Made by a program: the position numbers and the translations under genes. Under the pieces are notes generated by a model, which had not been told where the DNA came from, ran no database searches, and was given only the letters and a program-made list of their open reading frames with translations. A stretch of DNA of 64,000 nt from Sesamum alatum (lineage: Eukaryota; Streptophyta; Magnoliopsida; Lamiales; Pedaliaceae): the NCBI GenBank assembly GCA_034509735.1, contig JACGWO010000005.1, positions 18,527,264-18,591,263 of the forward strand. Direction: 5' to 3'. Of this stretch, positions 1 through 11,075 are shown piece by piece (position 1 is the stretch's first letter; each line of letters starts with the position of its first letter).

Positions 1-412
1 GAAAATAAATATATTTTAGCACAACTCTCGAACTCTAATGTGTACTATTAACTTTAATTGTTTGTATCTTATGAGAATGAAGATCCATTAATCTTTAGTG
101 TTTTTTTTTTCCAGTTCACTACGCTTCTGAAGTCATAATTTTATTTTTATATTTATTAGGTGATCTTTCCATTTTCTATGATTTTTTTTTTCAGTTGATG
201 GCAAAAGATTCCTTGTAAAATTACCCAGAGTCCAGTCTTCCTGGGGCTAAACAACAAAATGTATTACCAATTTTAATGAGTATTACCCTAATTTTGAGAA
301 ATTCATAAAATTTAAATTCTGAATATAGTTGATAAAGTTGAGTCAACATTTTCTCCTTATTAATCAGTTGTACATAATTATCTTTAACTTCTCCTTCTGG
401 ATTTTGGTGCAG

Positions 413-3325
413 CAATCCCTTTATATAAGATCGTCTCATCATCCTGATGTATTTACAAGACCTTTCATGGGTCCACGTATTACATTTCAATCGGCGATTT
501 CAGGTCCCCGTCACCAAACTCTTGTTGGAGAGACAAATTGCAGAAGGCAATCTTCTGCACCAGGAATAATGCCCTTTCCTTCTTCGGGTTTAAGTTTACC
601 AAGAAAATGTGTATCTTATGTTTGGGATAGTAATGATTCTAGTGAACTTCAAAGAGACTCTAAAAGATCAAGATATGAAGCTCCTTGGCATTCTAAAACA
701 ATGGAATATAATCATGATCAGAGCGATTGCATGTGGAGGGGAATTATTGCAAAGAGTGGATCACCTATTTGTCATGCTCGATGTGTTGCTATAGGAGAAC
801 GGAACGATACTCATATGTAAGTATAAACTTTTTGAATAAATTCTAATAATTTGATTTTCACAATAGCTAAATTCGTACAGTAAATATTATTAATTTTCAT
901 ATTATGACTTGTCTTCCTCAAGGTCAGGCATAATAAGTACTCACAATAGATTTTTTGATGTTAAGTTGTTGAAATATAAACTACAAATTTTATTTTTTCT
1001 AAATTAGATAAATCACATAAATATTGCATCTCATTCTGCTTTACTATTATCCTAGTTTTTCCCTCCTCTAAGAAATCTTTGTTTCTCTAAGTATTAGCAA
1101 GTTAAATATTGTCAAGATGTTATCTACTATTGTGTCTACATTAGGCTTTCTCTTTCTTTGCCGTCTTGAGATTTCAATTCGTGCACACATTTTATGAATA
1201 TAACTTTGCTCCATCAAATTTAAAGTTATGCATAATGATCTTTAACATATATGAATAATTAATTACTCACAATAGATTTTTGAATGTTAAATTAGCGACG
1301 TTTAACTATAAAGTTGTTGCTAAATTAGATATATTACATAAATGATGCATTTGATAATGTTTTGTTGATGTTCTATTTTATGTATTTCCTATAAGAAATG
1401 ATTTTGTTTCCTATATTTTAGCAAGTTAAATGCTCTCAAGAGATTATCTTCCCGTCATTGTGTCTACTTTAGGCTCTTTGTCGTTTTTTTAGTTTTCAGG
1501 ATCTGAAAGTGAACAAACTTAATATAGAAAATTTAAATATTTTGTTTACATTAAATTTCGATCTAACAATATTTATTATTACCTTTCAGGCCTGAGGTAG
1601 TTAATTGCTCTGGACGAATTGAACTGGAGTTGTTGAGTAAACAATACGCTAGTGCTATTGTGTTGAATGTACTTTTGTTCTTGCCTGATAGTGAAGATGA
1701 TTTTTCATCATACACAAAGTTTCTGAACTATCTGATTGCTAAAGACAGGGCTGGAGTGGCAAAGTTAGATGATGGTACCATGTTGTTTTTGGTGCCTCCA
1801 TCGAATTTTCTGACTAAGTTTATTAATGGTTCCACACTCCTACGCCTTCATGGCCTAGTGCTAAAGTTTCCTCAACTCTCGTCCAGTAGCATATCCATGG
1901 GTACGTTGTCAATTCAGCCTCAGTATGGGCACGCACACAAAGAGACTTGCTTTCCAGGATATAATGTTGTGTCTTCAGAGGAAAGATCGTTGCCATATAC
2001 GTATTCTATGATTTTTCCCAAGGCTTCAAGGTTGATTAGTTCATCGAATATCCAGCAAGAAGCATGTCCTGTGCCGTTATCTAATGAGGTTAATGTTAAT
2101 GATGCCTCTAGGTCATTGCCTTCTGAAGTGGAGTGCAAATATCCGAATCAACAATTTCAGACTGCTCTAAATGGCGAAATTTATAAAACTACTGAAACTG
2201 AGGCTGAGAAAAATGAGCGGTATAGGGCAACATTGTTATTTGCAGCAAATCTACTTTCCCGAGTACGCCAACAAAATAACAATCCACCTGGGCATGGTAT
2301 GGGAGTCAATGAAAGTGCATCGTCATCAGGTAACTATACATGCTAAGCTATTACGTCGTTCTTTTGCGCTTTTTTATTACAATGAGAATGCATATGACTT
2401 ATGTTTGGATTGTCTTCTATTCTTCTCACTTTCTGATAGTTGACAATTTAATAAGAAGAAGATTCATTTCTATGTTGAGAATTTTTCAAGGTAATGGATT
2501 TCTTTTTTTACATTTCCATGAAACTGTTTTGAAGTTTAGCAGTTAGTGTTGGTTGTGAAGGTAGGTTGTTTCAAAGAGAAAGCATAACATGTTTGTATTT
2601 TCAGTTTTTAAAACAGTAATGAACCTGAAAACATGTTCGTTTAAACGTATTCTTATTGGAAATTCATTGATTTGACAAAATAGTTCAAAATAAAATACAT
2701 TCTCATTAACTAATCTAAATATATTTTTATTACACTCGAAATTCTATACAAAATTAAAAATATTATTTTTCACTTAACCTAAAAACTGAAAATGAAAACA
2801 CACACAAAAATCAGAGATCTGTGAAGGTATGATTTGGGGAAGAAGAAATGTTTCTTTCATATCAGTGTTATGATGATTCATAAAGTTATATTGGAACTAA
2901 GAAACTGAGTTCTTTGGGAATGGCTATGGGAAATATTATGGTGATTGCATACTTCACGCATGTTGCATGTGAGATCTAATTCGTACTTTATACTTTTGTT
3001 CATGTGGATATTTGTATTGTTCTCTGTGGTTTCATTACAAATAATCTGATATATGAATGATAGGAATCGTGATTTATTTTCAAGAATATTCGTCTAGCTA
3101 ATTAAACTTGCAAATCCGAATTGTGTGTTTCGTCAAATAATTAGTGGCAACGCATCACAGTTTATCATGTCTTAGTAGTCGATTATGTTTGTGGGGAACG
3201 AACAATCTAATTTATCTATTTTGTACGAGTATCATCTTTGCATCTATGATCAACCGCGGCTAGAGCATGAACTTGTGTTCAACTGAAAATCTCTTCTCAT
3301 ACTTAATATATTTGCAGAGTTGTGA
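413..3325 (+). CDS. FPA: FPA-like flowering-time RNA-binding protein, C-terminal half (SPOC domain)
   Basis: Partial gene; predicted exons 413-816, 1590-2329 and 3318-3325. The acceptor TTTGGTGCAG precedes 413. The donor GTAAGT at 817 and acceptor TTTCAG at 1584-1589 join to give DTHMPEVVNCSGRIELE. The SPOC core reads MWRGIIAKSGSPICHARC, then FLPDSEDDFSSYTKFLNYL, then DRAGVAKLDDGTMLFLVPPS, as in plant FPA. The tail NERYRATLLFAANLL matches the FPA C-terminus. A donor at 2330 and the acceptor TTTGCAG at 3311-3317 put the stop at 3323-3325; reading through the donor instead gives a stop at 2344-2346. In Arabidopsis, FPA promotes flowering through FLC and controls alternative polyadenylation; it carries N-terminal RRMs, which would lie left of this window. 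No stop or frameshift breaks these exons, so the gene may be functional. The family call is firm; the last exon is inferred. Confidence 0.85.
2588..2808. repeat. MITE-like inverted-repeat element in the last FPA intron
   Basis: The left edge has TGTTTGTATTTTCAGTTTTT. The reverse complement of the right edge has GTTTTCATTTTCAGTTTTTA. These imperfect terminal inverted repeats enclose about 170 bp of AT-rich sequence without an ORF. No clear target-site duplication was found, so the class (hAT-like or other) is open. Confidence 0.35.
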
Positions 3326-4545
3326 TTAATTCATATTCACCACAGTGTTGAGAAGTCTCTTCAAGGTGGTGAATTTTGTGCATCTAGTGAAATGCTATCT
3401 TCAGTTGAACATGGGTTGAACAATTTAAGACAAACTTTCAGATTCTTCTACGTGCATGTGTGTTTTTGTCCTGCCATGCATTCTTCTAGCATACATGCTT
3501 TGTTTTATCTTCTTGATTTTAGATTTCATAAAGTGTTGTAGCATTTTATGCCGTCATTAATGGATGATTTGTTGCAGGTAGATTATGTACGGCATCTAAC
3601 AACTTCTACGAAGGGACTTAAATACAGGGATTTATATCAGGAAAGAACTCTTAGGGGGTTTGGATTTTATAGTTTCAGACCTTATTTTTAGTTTTCAGCA
3701 TTACCAACAAGATGAAAATACTTAATTGATTTTTGTGCAAATTTTAGAAACATGTTTGGGTTTAAGTTTTCAAGCCATGGATCCATACACTTCAGATATG
3801 AAAATGGATTTGTATTTTTATTTTTTAGTAGTACTAGCAAGGTGCACACACATTGCACGTGAACAATTAACATGTGTTTTATTTTTTTTAAAAAAATAGT
3901 TATAAAAATTATAAATATTTTTTCCAAACTTTTAGTTGTTTTGAAAAATATAATTAATAATTATTATTATTTATTTATGCACTAATATAAATTATTATAT
4001 GATTTATAAATAATAGCAATTAATTAAGTTGTTTTCATGAAATGTCCTTACTGAATATGTGGTTTCATGGCAAAATTTGTGGAGTTATTTTGATTCTATT
4101 ATTTTTCTTTATATCTTTTAAATTTTGTTTCCTTTTGTGTTACTAACTGATTATTTTCGCGCCATTATTGATATATATAGTTCTAATTTTGATTTTTGAT
4201 GAAAAGTTTTAAGAAAAATATATTATTTGATTGTGTAGGTTGTAGTAAATTATATATGCATTTTGCTATAAAATTTATCCTTTTTTTTGGGCCAATTACT
4301 TATCTTTCAGTAGCTAAATTCATGTTACAGTTTACATATTTTAAGTTAATTTAATTATTTATTAAACTAAAATTTAAACACTAATATTCTCTTACTTTCA
4401 ATCTATTCAAGTAATTGACATTAAATAAAGAAGAATAACTTTTGGTCTAATTTTTTACTAAAGTTTTACATCAATTTTGACTCAATCTAATTAATTCATT
4501 TACTAAATATTTAAAGTCCAATCATTTGTCTACTTATATTATCAA
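3326..4545. other. FPA 3' region and AT-rich intergenic DNA, no gene seen
   Basis: The first few hundred bases are probably the FPA 3' UTR; a possible further acceptor (TTGTTGCAG) ends at 3577. The rest is AT-rich and full of stops in all frames. No coding or RNA gene was recognised. Confidence 0.5.
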
Positions 4546-4573
4546 CTAGTTATTAACCCGTGCGTTGCACGGG
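4546..4573 (-). mobile_element. Helitron 3' terminus (hairpin plus CTAG)
   Basis: On the - strand the sequence runs GCCCGTGC-AAC-GCACGGG, then TTAATAA, CTAG, and a flanking T. This is the Helitron 3' end: a perfect 7-bp stem with a 3-nt loop (4557-4573), a short spacer and terminal CTRR, inserted between A and T. The element would extend to higher coordinates. I could not find its 5' TC terminus, and no Rep/helicase coding is visible, so it is probably non-autonomous. Confidence 0.7.
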
Positions 4574-5641
4574 CATATAGTTTTTGAATAAAAATTATTT
4601 GATATTTAATATTCACTATTGAAGTTATTTTTAATTAATTAATATTAAGATATTAAATATTAATTGTATTACCTTTTATTGACAATTGAAATTGCTAGAA
4701 AATTATTTTGTGTTAGCTATTATATGAATTTAACAATCGTAAATATACTTTAATTCTTTGTAGCATTCATATATTGGGAAAGGTTTCTTCAATATTGATA
4801 CAAAAAAAATTAAAAAAATTGAATGAAATAAGAAATTTCATTGATATTAAATACATTAATATAGAAATAATAAATCTAACAAATAAATGAATAAAAGTAA
4901 AAGTGCGCAATCATTGTTTAAAAATTTGCTAAATGCATCAAAATAAAATAATTGTATCATATAAGTTTGTATAAGTGCATTATCTACAAAAAGTTAAGTT
5001 TCAAACAGAACAATGATTAACCAACAAAATATTTGCTTCAAACATCTTCTGCAAACTTCATCTCCACATGGAAAGTATCATGTGGTGTGCCATTTTGTTG
5101 TGGAGTTGATCTTATGTGGTTTGTACGATGATTAACAGCACGTCTTATTTCCACCCTAGATTGTCTAGCCCTAATAACTCGATCCATGAAAAGTTTTATG
5201 GAACATCATGTACATTTAACCCAAAGAACAAAAGTTTATTAAAGCATGTTTAAAAATAACTATTCAAGCGACACAAAAATTAAAGAAATGCACGTAAAAC
5301 ATCATATGACTTAAACAAACCTAGTATGTTAAATGAGTTAGACAACGTTAGGATAAAAATACTGTTTATAACCACATACAAATAGACCAAAAAATTCACA
5401 TCATCATTGCCTAAAATGTAACTAAAATAATATTTATATTTTATGAAAGTTTAGTTAGCTTAGCTGATTTCAAATGTATCAAACTATTCATTTGCACCTC
5501 AAGTTGAGTGGATAACCTAGCAGTTAAGGTAAAGCATAATATTAGCTAAGCATAATAAAGATTTATAATAAGACTCATTTACCAAGAGAACAAATAATTT
5601 AAGGTGAGAACCAATTAAGATGTTTTAAAAGAAAAAAATAT
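4574..5641. other. AT-rich interior of presumed Helitron
   Basis: Apart from the short ORF at 5038-5187, this stretch shows no coding sequence. It is more AT-rich than that ORF and consistent with non-autonomous Helitron interior, but the element's extent is unknown. Confidence 0.3.
5038..5187 (-). pseudogene. Short ORF of unknown origin, possibly a captured gene fragment
   Basis: A 49-codon reading frame starts MDRVIRARQSRVEIRRAV and ends FHVEMKFAEDV. It is richer in GC and in charged residues than its surroundings. It lies about 470 bp inside the Helitron end, where captured host exons are common in this class. I do not recognise the protein. A chance ORF is possible. Confidence 0.25.
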
Positions 5642-5935
5642 TGTATCTTTAGTTTCTAAAATTTGATCTTTTATTACAAAAGAATTAAAAGGAGAGGTTT
5701 GTAAAATTTACTTAAGCACTCTATACTTCAATTCAAATTTTATTTAATAACTAATATTAAATATTGTATTTGACATAAGTAATTATCGTACTATAATTAA
5801 TAGAATTACATCACGTACTTAATTATTTCGTTTAGAGAAAGTGATAACCATAGTGACATAAATAATTATACATTGTCTAATTACATAACTCAATCCATGA
5901 AATTTATTTATAGATTATAAATTTGTTTTTAGTAA
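5642..5935. repeat. ~300-bp direct repeat, copy A
   Basis: It begins TTGTATCTTTAGTTTCTAAA and shares most of its length with 6308-6605, including TTTATTTAATAACTAATATTA and ACCATAGTGACATAAAT. By eye the copies are about 80% identical. No ORF. Confidence 0.7.
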
Positions 5936-6022
5936 TAGAATCTTAATAAAATTATCCATGTGAATATTAAAATTTAAATAGGAATTTATTGATATGTTTA
6001 TGGGCATGTGTTAAGGTAGTTT

Positions 6023-6278
6023 TTGTTTTTTTTTTAATAACGAGTGATGAACTATTAATTTAAAAATACAACAATATTTCTACAACAACCAACTGCTATT
6101 ACAATATTCAGTAAGTATAACAACATCTCTAGATCTACCAACATCAACATTAAAGCAATCAAAGGAATAACACAAACATCCTTATAAACTAAACAACATC
6201 CTACATTCGTAGTACCCAAACCCATGACCTCTTGGTTGTGGGACTTGAACCTCACCACTCAGGCAAGGGATAATCGGT
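6023..6278 (-). mobile_element. SINE with target-site duplication and A-rich tail
   Basis: A 256-bp insert flanked by 15-bp direct repeats, GTGTTAAGGTAGTTT (6008-6022) and GTGTTAAGATAGTTT (6279-6293), one mismatch. On the - strand it ends in an A-rich tail (plus-strand T tract 6023-6035). The 5' part is tRNA-like: TTGCCTGAGTGG resembles a Pol III A box, and either GGTTCAAGTCC or GGTCATGGGTTTGGGT could be the B box. It encodes no protein. Polarity, tail and duplication together support a SINE; the family is not identified. Confidence 0.75.
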
Positions 6279-6307
6279 GTGTTAAGATAGTTTCAATAGC
6301 ATGTTCT

Positions 6308-6605
6308 TGTATCTTTAGTTTCTAAATCTTAATCTTTTATTAACAAAATAATTACAAGGAGAGATTTTGTAAAACGTAATTAAGCACTCTATTGTAATTT
6401 AAATGTTTATTTAATAACTAATATTACATATATTATTTTATTAATAAGTGATTATCCAACTATAATTAAAAAAAAAATACATCACGTTATTATTTTATTT
6501 AAAGAAGTAATAACCATAGTGACATAAATTAATTATACCTTATCTAATTACATAATTCAATCAATGAAAACTATTTATTAATTATAAAATTTAATATTTT
6601 TTAGT
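6308..6605. repeat. ~300-bp direct repeat, copy B
   Basis: Same orientation as 5642-5935, offset about 666 bp. Both contain AAGCACTCTAT, CATCACGT and TAATTACATAA in the same order. The SINE lies between the copies, so the tandem duplication was probably separated by that insertion. Confidence 0.7.
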
Positions 6606-7332
6606 AATGCAGTTGACAAAATATCATAGTTCATTGATTAAAATCCAAAGACTATTTGGAAACAAAAAGGATTAAAAACAAGAAATGGGTTATTTTAGTG
6701 AATGTACATCAAACTTCACACTTTTCCATTGTATCGACCTATGTATGAAGATAATTGAACTCAAAATTTACTAAGGATTATCTTTGAATTTATAGAATTA
6801 GAGATTCAAAATCATGATAACAAATATGTTCAATTCGTTTGAATAAAAGTTCATCCATCAATTATTTATATTACAACACATAAAAAATTATAAAATTATA
6901 CAAAGTATTTTAAAAAGATATCTAATAGTCCTGAAACCCAAACTTTAATTTTTCACAATTTCTCAATATCTATGTCCTTATAATGGTGTCTTAAGGCTGG
7001 TCCATACGTAGTTTGGTGTTAAATTACACTAAACTGGTGTTGAAATTAATTTAAAAATACATGCAAACATTATCATCCGATTTAAATAATATTGAGGATT
7101 TGATGGTATCTATGTGATCTAATGTTATGTGATTCCCCTTTCCAAAAAAATATATATAGTGTAAAAATCATAGTATAAACATAACAAATAAATATATTTA
7201 CAGAACACAAAATATTTGTAAAGAGAATAAATTGTGAAGCTTACCTAGAATTACAGTTGTTTAAATTCTTGAAATTTAGAGAATGTTCACTATCATATGA
7301 TTAATTGCTTAACGGAGTTGTTAAGTCCAAAC

Positions 7333-7810
7333 AATAAATTTTAATGCTTTTTATTTTGCTTAAAATTTAGGGCCAACAAATTAGTAAAGAAGTTGACCAT
7401 ATTTTAATGGTTTGCTTAATTTATGCATCAATGGAATTATATTATATTTTTTTAGAATACATCATGTTTTGAAAGCTAACAATTTGTGGAATAGTTAATC
7501 ATATTAATTGATTTTGGCTTATCGGAAGGTAGATCAACCAAATTTTTGGAAGGCTAATTAGATAATTAGCTTAATTTTTGAAAGTCAATCTTAGGTTAAT
7601 TATTCAAAGTCAATGAATCAATCGTTGATTGATTATGTTTATCTAAGGACAATCATATACTTTTTATTTTGCTTATGTTTTAAGGCCAATTAATCAATAA
7701 CATTGACTATATTATAGTGGTTTGCTTAGTTGATGCATCAATGGAATTATATTATATTATTTAAAAAAATCAAATGTTTGAATTTTAACAATTTGTGAAA
7801 TGAAATCATA
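7333..7810. repeat. Local direct repeat of ~160 bp in AT-rich DNA
   Basis: Two related blocks, about 7333-7495 and 7650-7810, share CTTTTTATTTTGCTTA, TGGTTTGCTTA, ATGCATCAATGGAATTATAT and TAACAATTTGTG in order. The material between and before them (from 6606) is AT-rich with no gene seen. Confidence 0.55.
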
Positions 7811-7974
7811 AAAAAATCAGATAAAACAATTAGTCAAAAGGATGAATAGAAAAAGTATAATTTCAATATTATATGGTATCTATTAATAAACAAAATGTAT
7901 TGATATATTTTGCGAACAAAATTTTGACATTGAAATTTAAAATATTCAATATTTTAGCTGAATTTTTTTTTTAG

Positions 7975-8465
7975 GAGGAAGAGGTTGAATATATTACAAA
8001 ACCAAATCAGCATCAAGCAAACCAAAAAGCTGAGCCTCTGCTGGTGAAAAACACGATGAGCCATCAATGCGAGTCCAAGCTCTATTAGCAAGTTTATGAG
8101 CTACAGAATTAACTTCTAGAAATATAAGCAAAGGAGATAACAGAAACAAATGAAGAAGCAAAATGAATATCAGCTATCAATGGACTAATTCTGGAGGAGT
8201 GACGACTAGGGTCTTTGTGCTTAGAAATAAGAGACAGGCAATCTCCCTCAATTTGAACCTGTTGCCAACCATGTTTAATCGCCAAGTCCACTGGTTCCCT
8301 GCAAGCCAGAGCTTCCGCTAATTCCGCATCCACCATTCTTCTAACTCTATTCGAAACCCAGGCCAACATAGTACCATTCGAGTCACATGCGACCGCTCCT
8401 ACACCAGCCTCTCGTCCGCCATGGAGAACCGCCCCATCAAAGTTAATTTTAACAACACCATCGGG
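7975..8465 (-). pseudogene. LINE RNase H domain (RVT_3 type)
   Basis: The translated - strand gives VVKINFDGAVLHGGREAGVG, then CDSNGTMLAWVSN, then AELAEALACREPVDLAIKHG and QIEGDCLSLI. This is the plant RNase H-like domain, with the first catalytic Asp in NFDGA, Glu in ELAEA and Asp in EGDC. It forms the C-terminus of the LINE ORF2 protein. The frame stays open through the motif core but is cut off from the RT upstream. Confidence 0.85.
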
Positions 8466-8917
8466 GGTCTTCGACTATTTACCTGTCCGAGTACAATTAA
8501 CATTTTCCGGAACAATCTGGGAGAAATTAGCAGACCTGAAAGCTTCCAAGAACGAGTTCGCCGCCACAACTGTTTGTGTTGGGTTTATGACCATGTTTTT
8601 CCAGACAGTGTTCGTTTATGTTCCACCAAATAAACCAAGAGAAAACCAAGAATTTCTCAGTTATTCTCCGTCGAAAGGTTTGTTGAGATATAAAAAAACC
8701 AACGGAAAACGTCACCCGTCCAAGCAGAAATTACCGACCATGGCAGGTTCGAAAGCCCCCAAACTTGTCTTGAAAACTGGCAAAACAAGAAAAATGGGGA
8801 ATATCCTTACAACAACTTGAGTAGAGAGGGCAACCGAATGAATTTTTTTCTGAATCTCTTCTCTAAATTGGAACATGTGGGAAGTGCATTTAGAAGCAAT
8901 TCCAGGCAAATAATCTC

Positions 8918-10128
8918 ACTTTAGGGGGGGATCTTTGAGTTCCAAACTTTTTTTCCAGCAGGCATCAAAAGTGATAGACTTTGACTGTGAGCAAGAGGAG
9001 TGATTAGCCAGATGTTCTGTAGTAAGTAGACTACGTACCAAAAAATTTCCAGACTGCGTGTAATACCAACAAATTGAGTCCCGCTACTCCATTCTTCCTA
9101 GGGGTATCTTGAATATCAAATCTCTGTCCTTGGGTTTGAACAAATGGTTCATGATTTCGTCGTCCCACTCCTTTGTCTCCGAGTGAATCATCGCCGCAAC
9201 TACCACGTCTTAAAGTCCGTGCGATGGGGGAGAAATTAGCTTGAAAGTATTTGGCCGTGGCAGCCAAGGATCCTTCCAAACACAGACTGATGTTCCCCTC
9301 CCGATTTGCCATTAAGACCTGCTGTGATGACATATTTCGAGACAAGAGTGGAGCGCCAAGTGAATGAGGGTCGGTAGCCAAGGCCAGCCTCCATCGGGGA
9401 TGAGAAGTGATAATACTTAGCTTTAAAGACCTATGAGGGTAAGCAATTAGGCTTCGTTAGCAACCTCCGCAATTGTTTTGAAAGCATAGACAAATTAAAA
9501 GCTTTTAGAGATCGGAAAATGAGGGGGGAGCTTTGAGTTCCAAACTTTTTTCTAGTAGGCATCAAAAGCGATAGTCTTTGACCGTGAGCAAGAGGAGCGA
9601 TTAGCCAGAAGTTCCGTAGTAAGTAGATATGCAGTACGAACCGAAAAATTTCCAGACTGTGTATAATGCCAACAAATTGAGTCCTGCTGCACCATTCTCC
9701 CTAGTGGTATCTTGAATATCAAATCTCTGTCTTCGGGTTCGAACGAATGGTTCACGATTTTGTCGTTCCACTCCTTCGTCTCTGAGTGAATCATCGTTGC
9801 AACTACCACATCTTCAAGTCCATCCCATGGGGGAGAAATTGGCTTGAATGTATTTGGCCGTGCCAGCCAAGGATCCTTCCAAACACAGACCGATATTTCG
9901 TTCCCGATTTGTCATCTAAGACCTGTTGTTATGATAGATTTCAAGCCAAGAATGGAGCGCCAAGTGAATGGGGGTCGGTAGCCAAGCCCAGCCCAGCCTC
10001 CATCAAGGATGAGAAGGGATAACACTTAGCTTTAAGACCTGTGAGAGTAAGCAATTAGGCTTCATTAGCAACCACCACAATTATTTTGAAAGCATAGCAA
10101 AATTAAAAGCTTTTAGAGATCGAAAATC
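8918..10128 (-). repeat. Internal ~600-bp tandem duplication within the LINE (zf-RVT linker)
   Basis: Unit 1 (about 8918-9518) and unit 2 (about 9519-10128) match along their length. Both contain CTTTGAGTTCCAAACTTTTTT near the left, AAATCTCTGTC in the middle and AAGCAATTAGGCTTC near the right. The encoded part is the linker between RT and RNase H, with ATDPHSLGAP in unit 1. The units have diverged (about 88-90% by eye) and carry separate indels, so the duplication is not recent. Confidence 0.85.
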
Positions 10129-11075
10129 GAGGCCGCCGTCCAGTTTCCTCGCACATAATCGAGGCCAGCCAATCGAGTGAATTTTCTTGTTTTTCCTTTT
10201 CATGCCAGAAGAAGTTAGAGGTCATTCCCACAATCTCCGAAATAAGTGATTCCGGCAGTTTAAACACAATCATAGCAAACGTTGGAATAGCTTGGATAAC
10301 CGATTGTAGCATCACCGCCTTTCCAGCTTGGGACAGATTCCGTTCACTCCAGCCCTTCATCCTTTGCCACGTTCGTACACAGATATAAGAAAAGACCCTC
10401 TTCTTTGATCGGCACACCACCGAAGGTAAGCCCAAGTATTGCTCATGTTGATTTTCGCGCCGTAGACCTAGGATCATCGACAAGGCATCCCTCAAGTGGT
10501 CCATTGCATTTCTACTTAAGATCATGGATGACTTGCTAAGATTCACTTCTTGACCCGAAGCCCGTGCATAGATCTCCAAAATATCCTTTATACAGGATAT
10601 GGCATCAAAATCTTCTCGACAATAGATTTTAGTGTCGTCAGCAAATAGCAGATGGGAGATGCTTGGCACCCTCTTGTATACTTTAACTCCTCCGATCCTA
10701 TTAGTTCTCTCGGCATGCTACAGCAAGGCACTGAAGGCTTTTGTACACAACAAGAACAGATATGGGGAAGGAGGATTCACTTGTCGGAGACCTCTCGTAG
10801 GAACAAGGGAACCAAATTCGCTACCATTAATGAGAAAATAATTTGTGATAGATTTAACATACGACATAACCAAACTAACAAAGCAAAGAACAAAGCCAAG
10901 TTTAACAAGCATCCTTTCGAGAAAACACTATTCAACTTTATCATGCGCTTTACTAATGTCCAACTTATTGTCTGTGTGACACTTTTTACCCCTATATCTA
11001 GTCCTAAAGAAATGATTAATCTCGAAAGCAATAAGGAGCATTATCGGTTATAAGCCTAACGGAAACGAACGTTGA
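10103..11075 (-). pseudogene. LINE reverse transcriptase (broken)
   Basis: The longest open piece (10103-10669) has the catalytic LLFADDTKIY, then LGLP and the thumb-side LSQAGKAVMLQSVIQAIPTF. Upstream, in other frames, lie VPTRGLRQVNPPSPYLFLLC (10718-10912 region), a degraded RGLRQGDPLSPYLF motif, and a finger/palm stretch with DISKAHDKVEYS. Several frameshifts separate the pieces, so no active polymerase can be made. Confidence 0.85.

Noticed and set aside
171..412. Possible further FPA exons after acceptor-like TTTTCAG near 194 and TTTCCAG near 114
   Set aside because: No open frame or donor follows either site that would join to the exon at 413.
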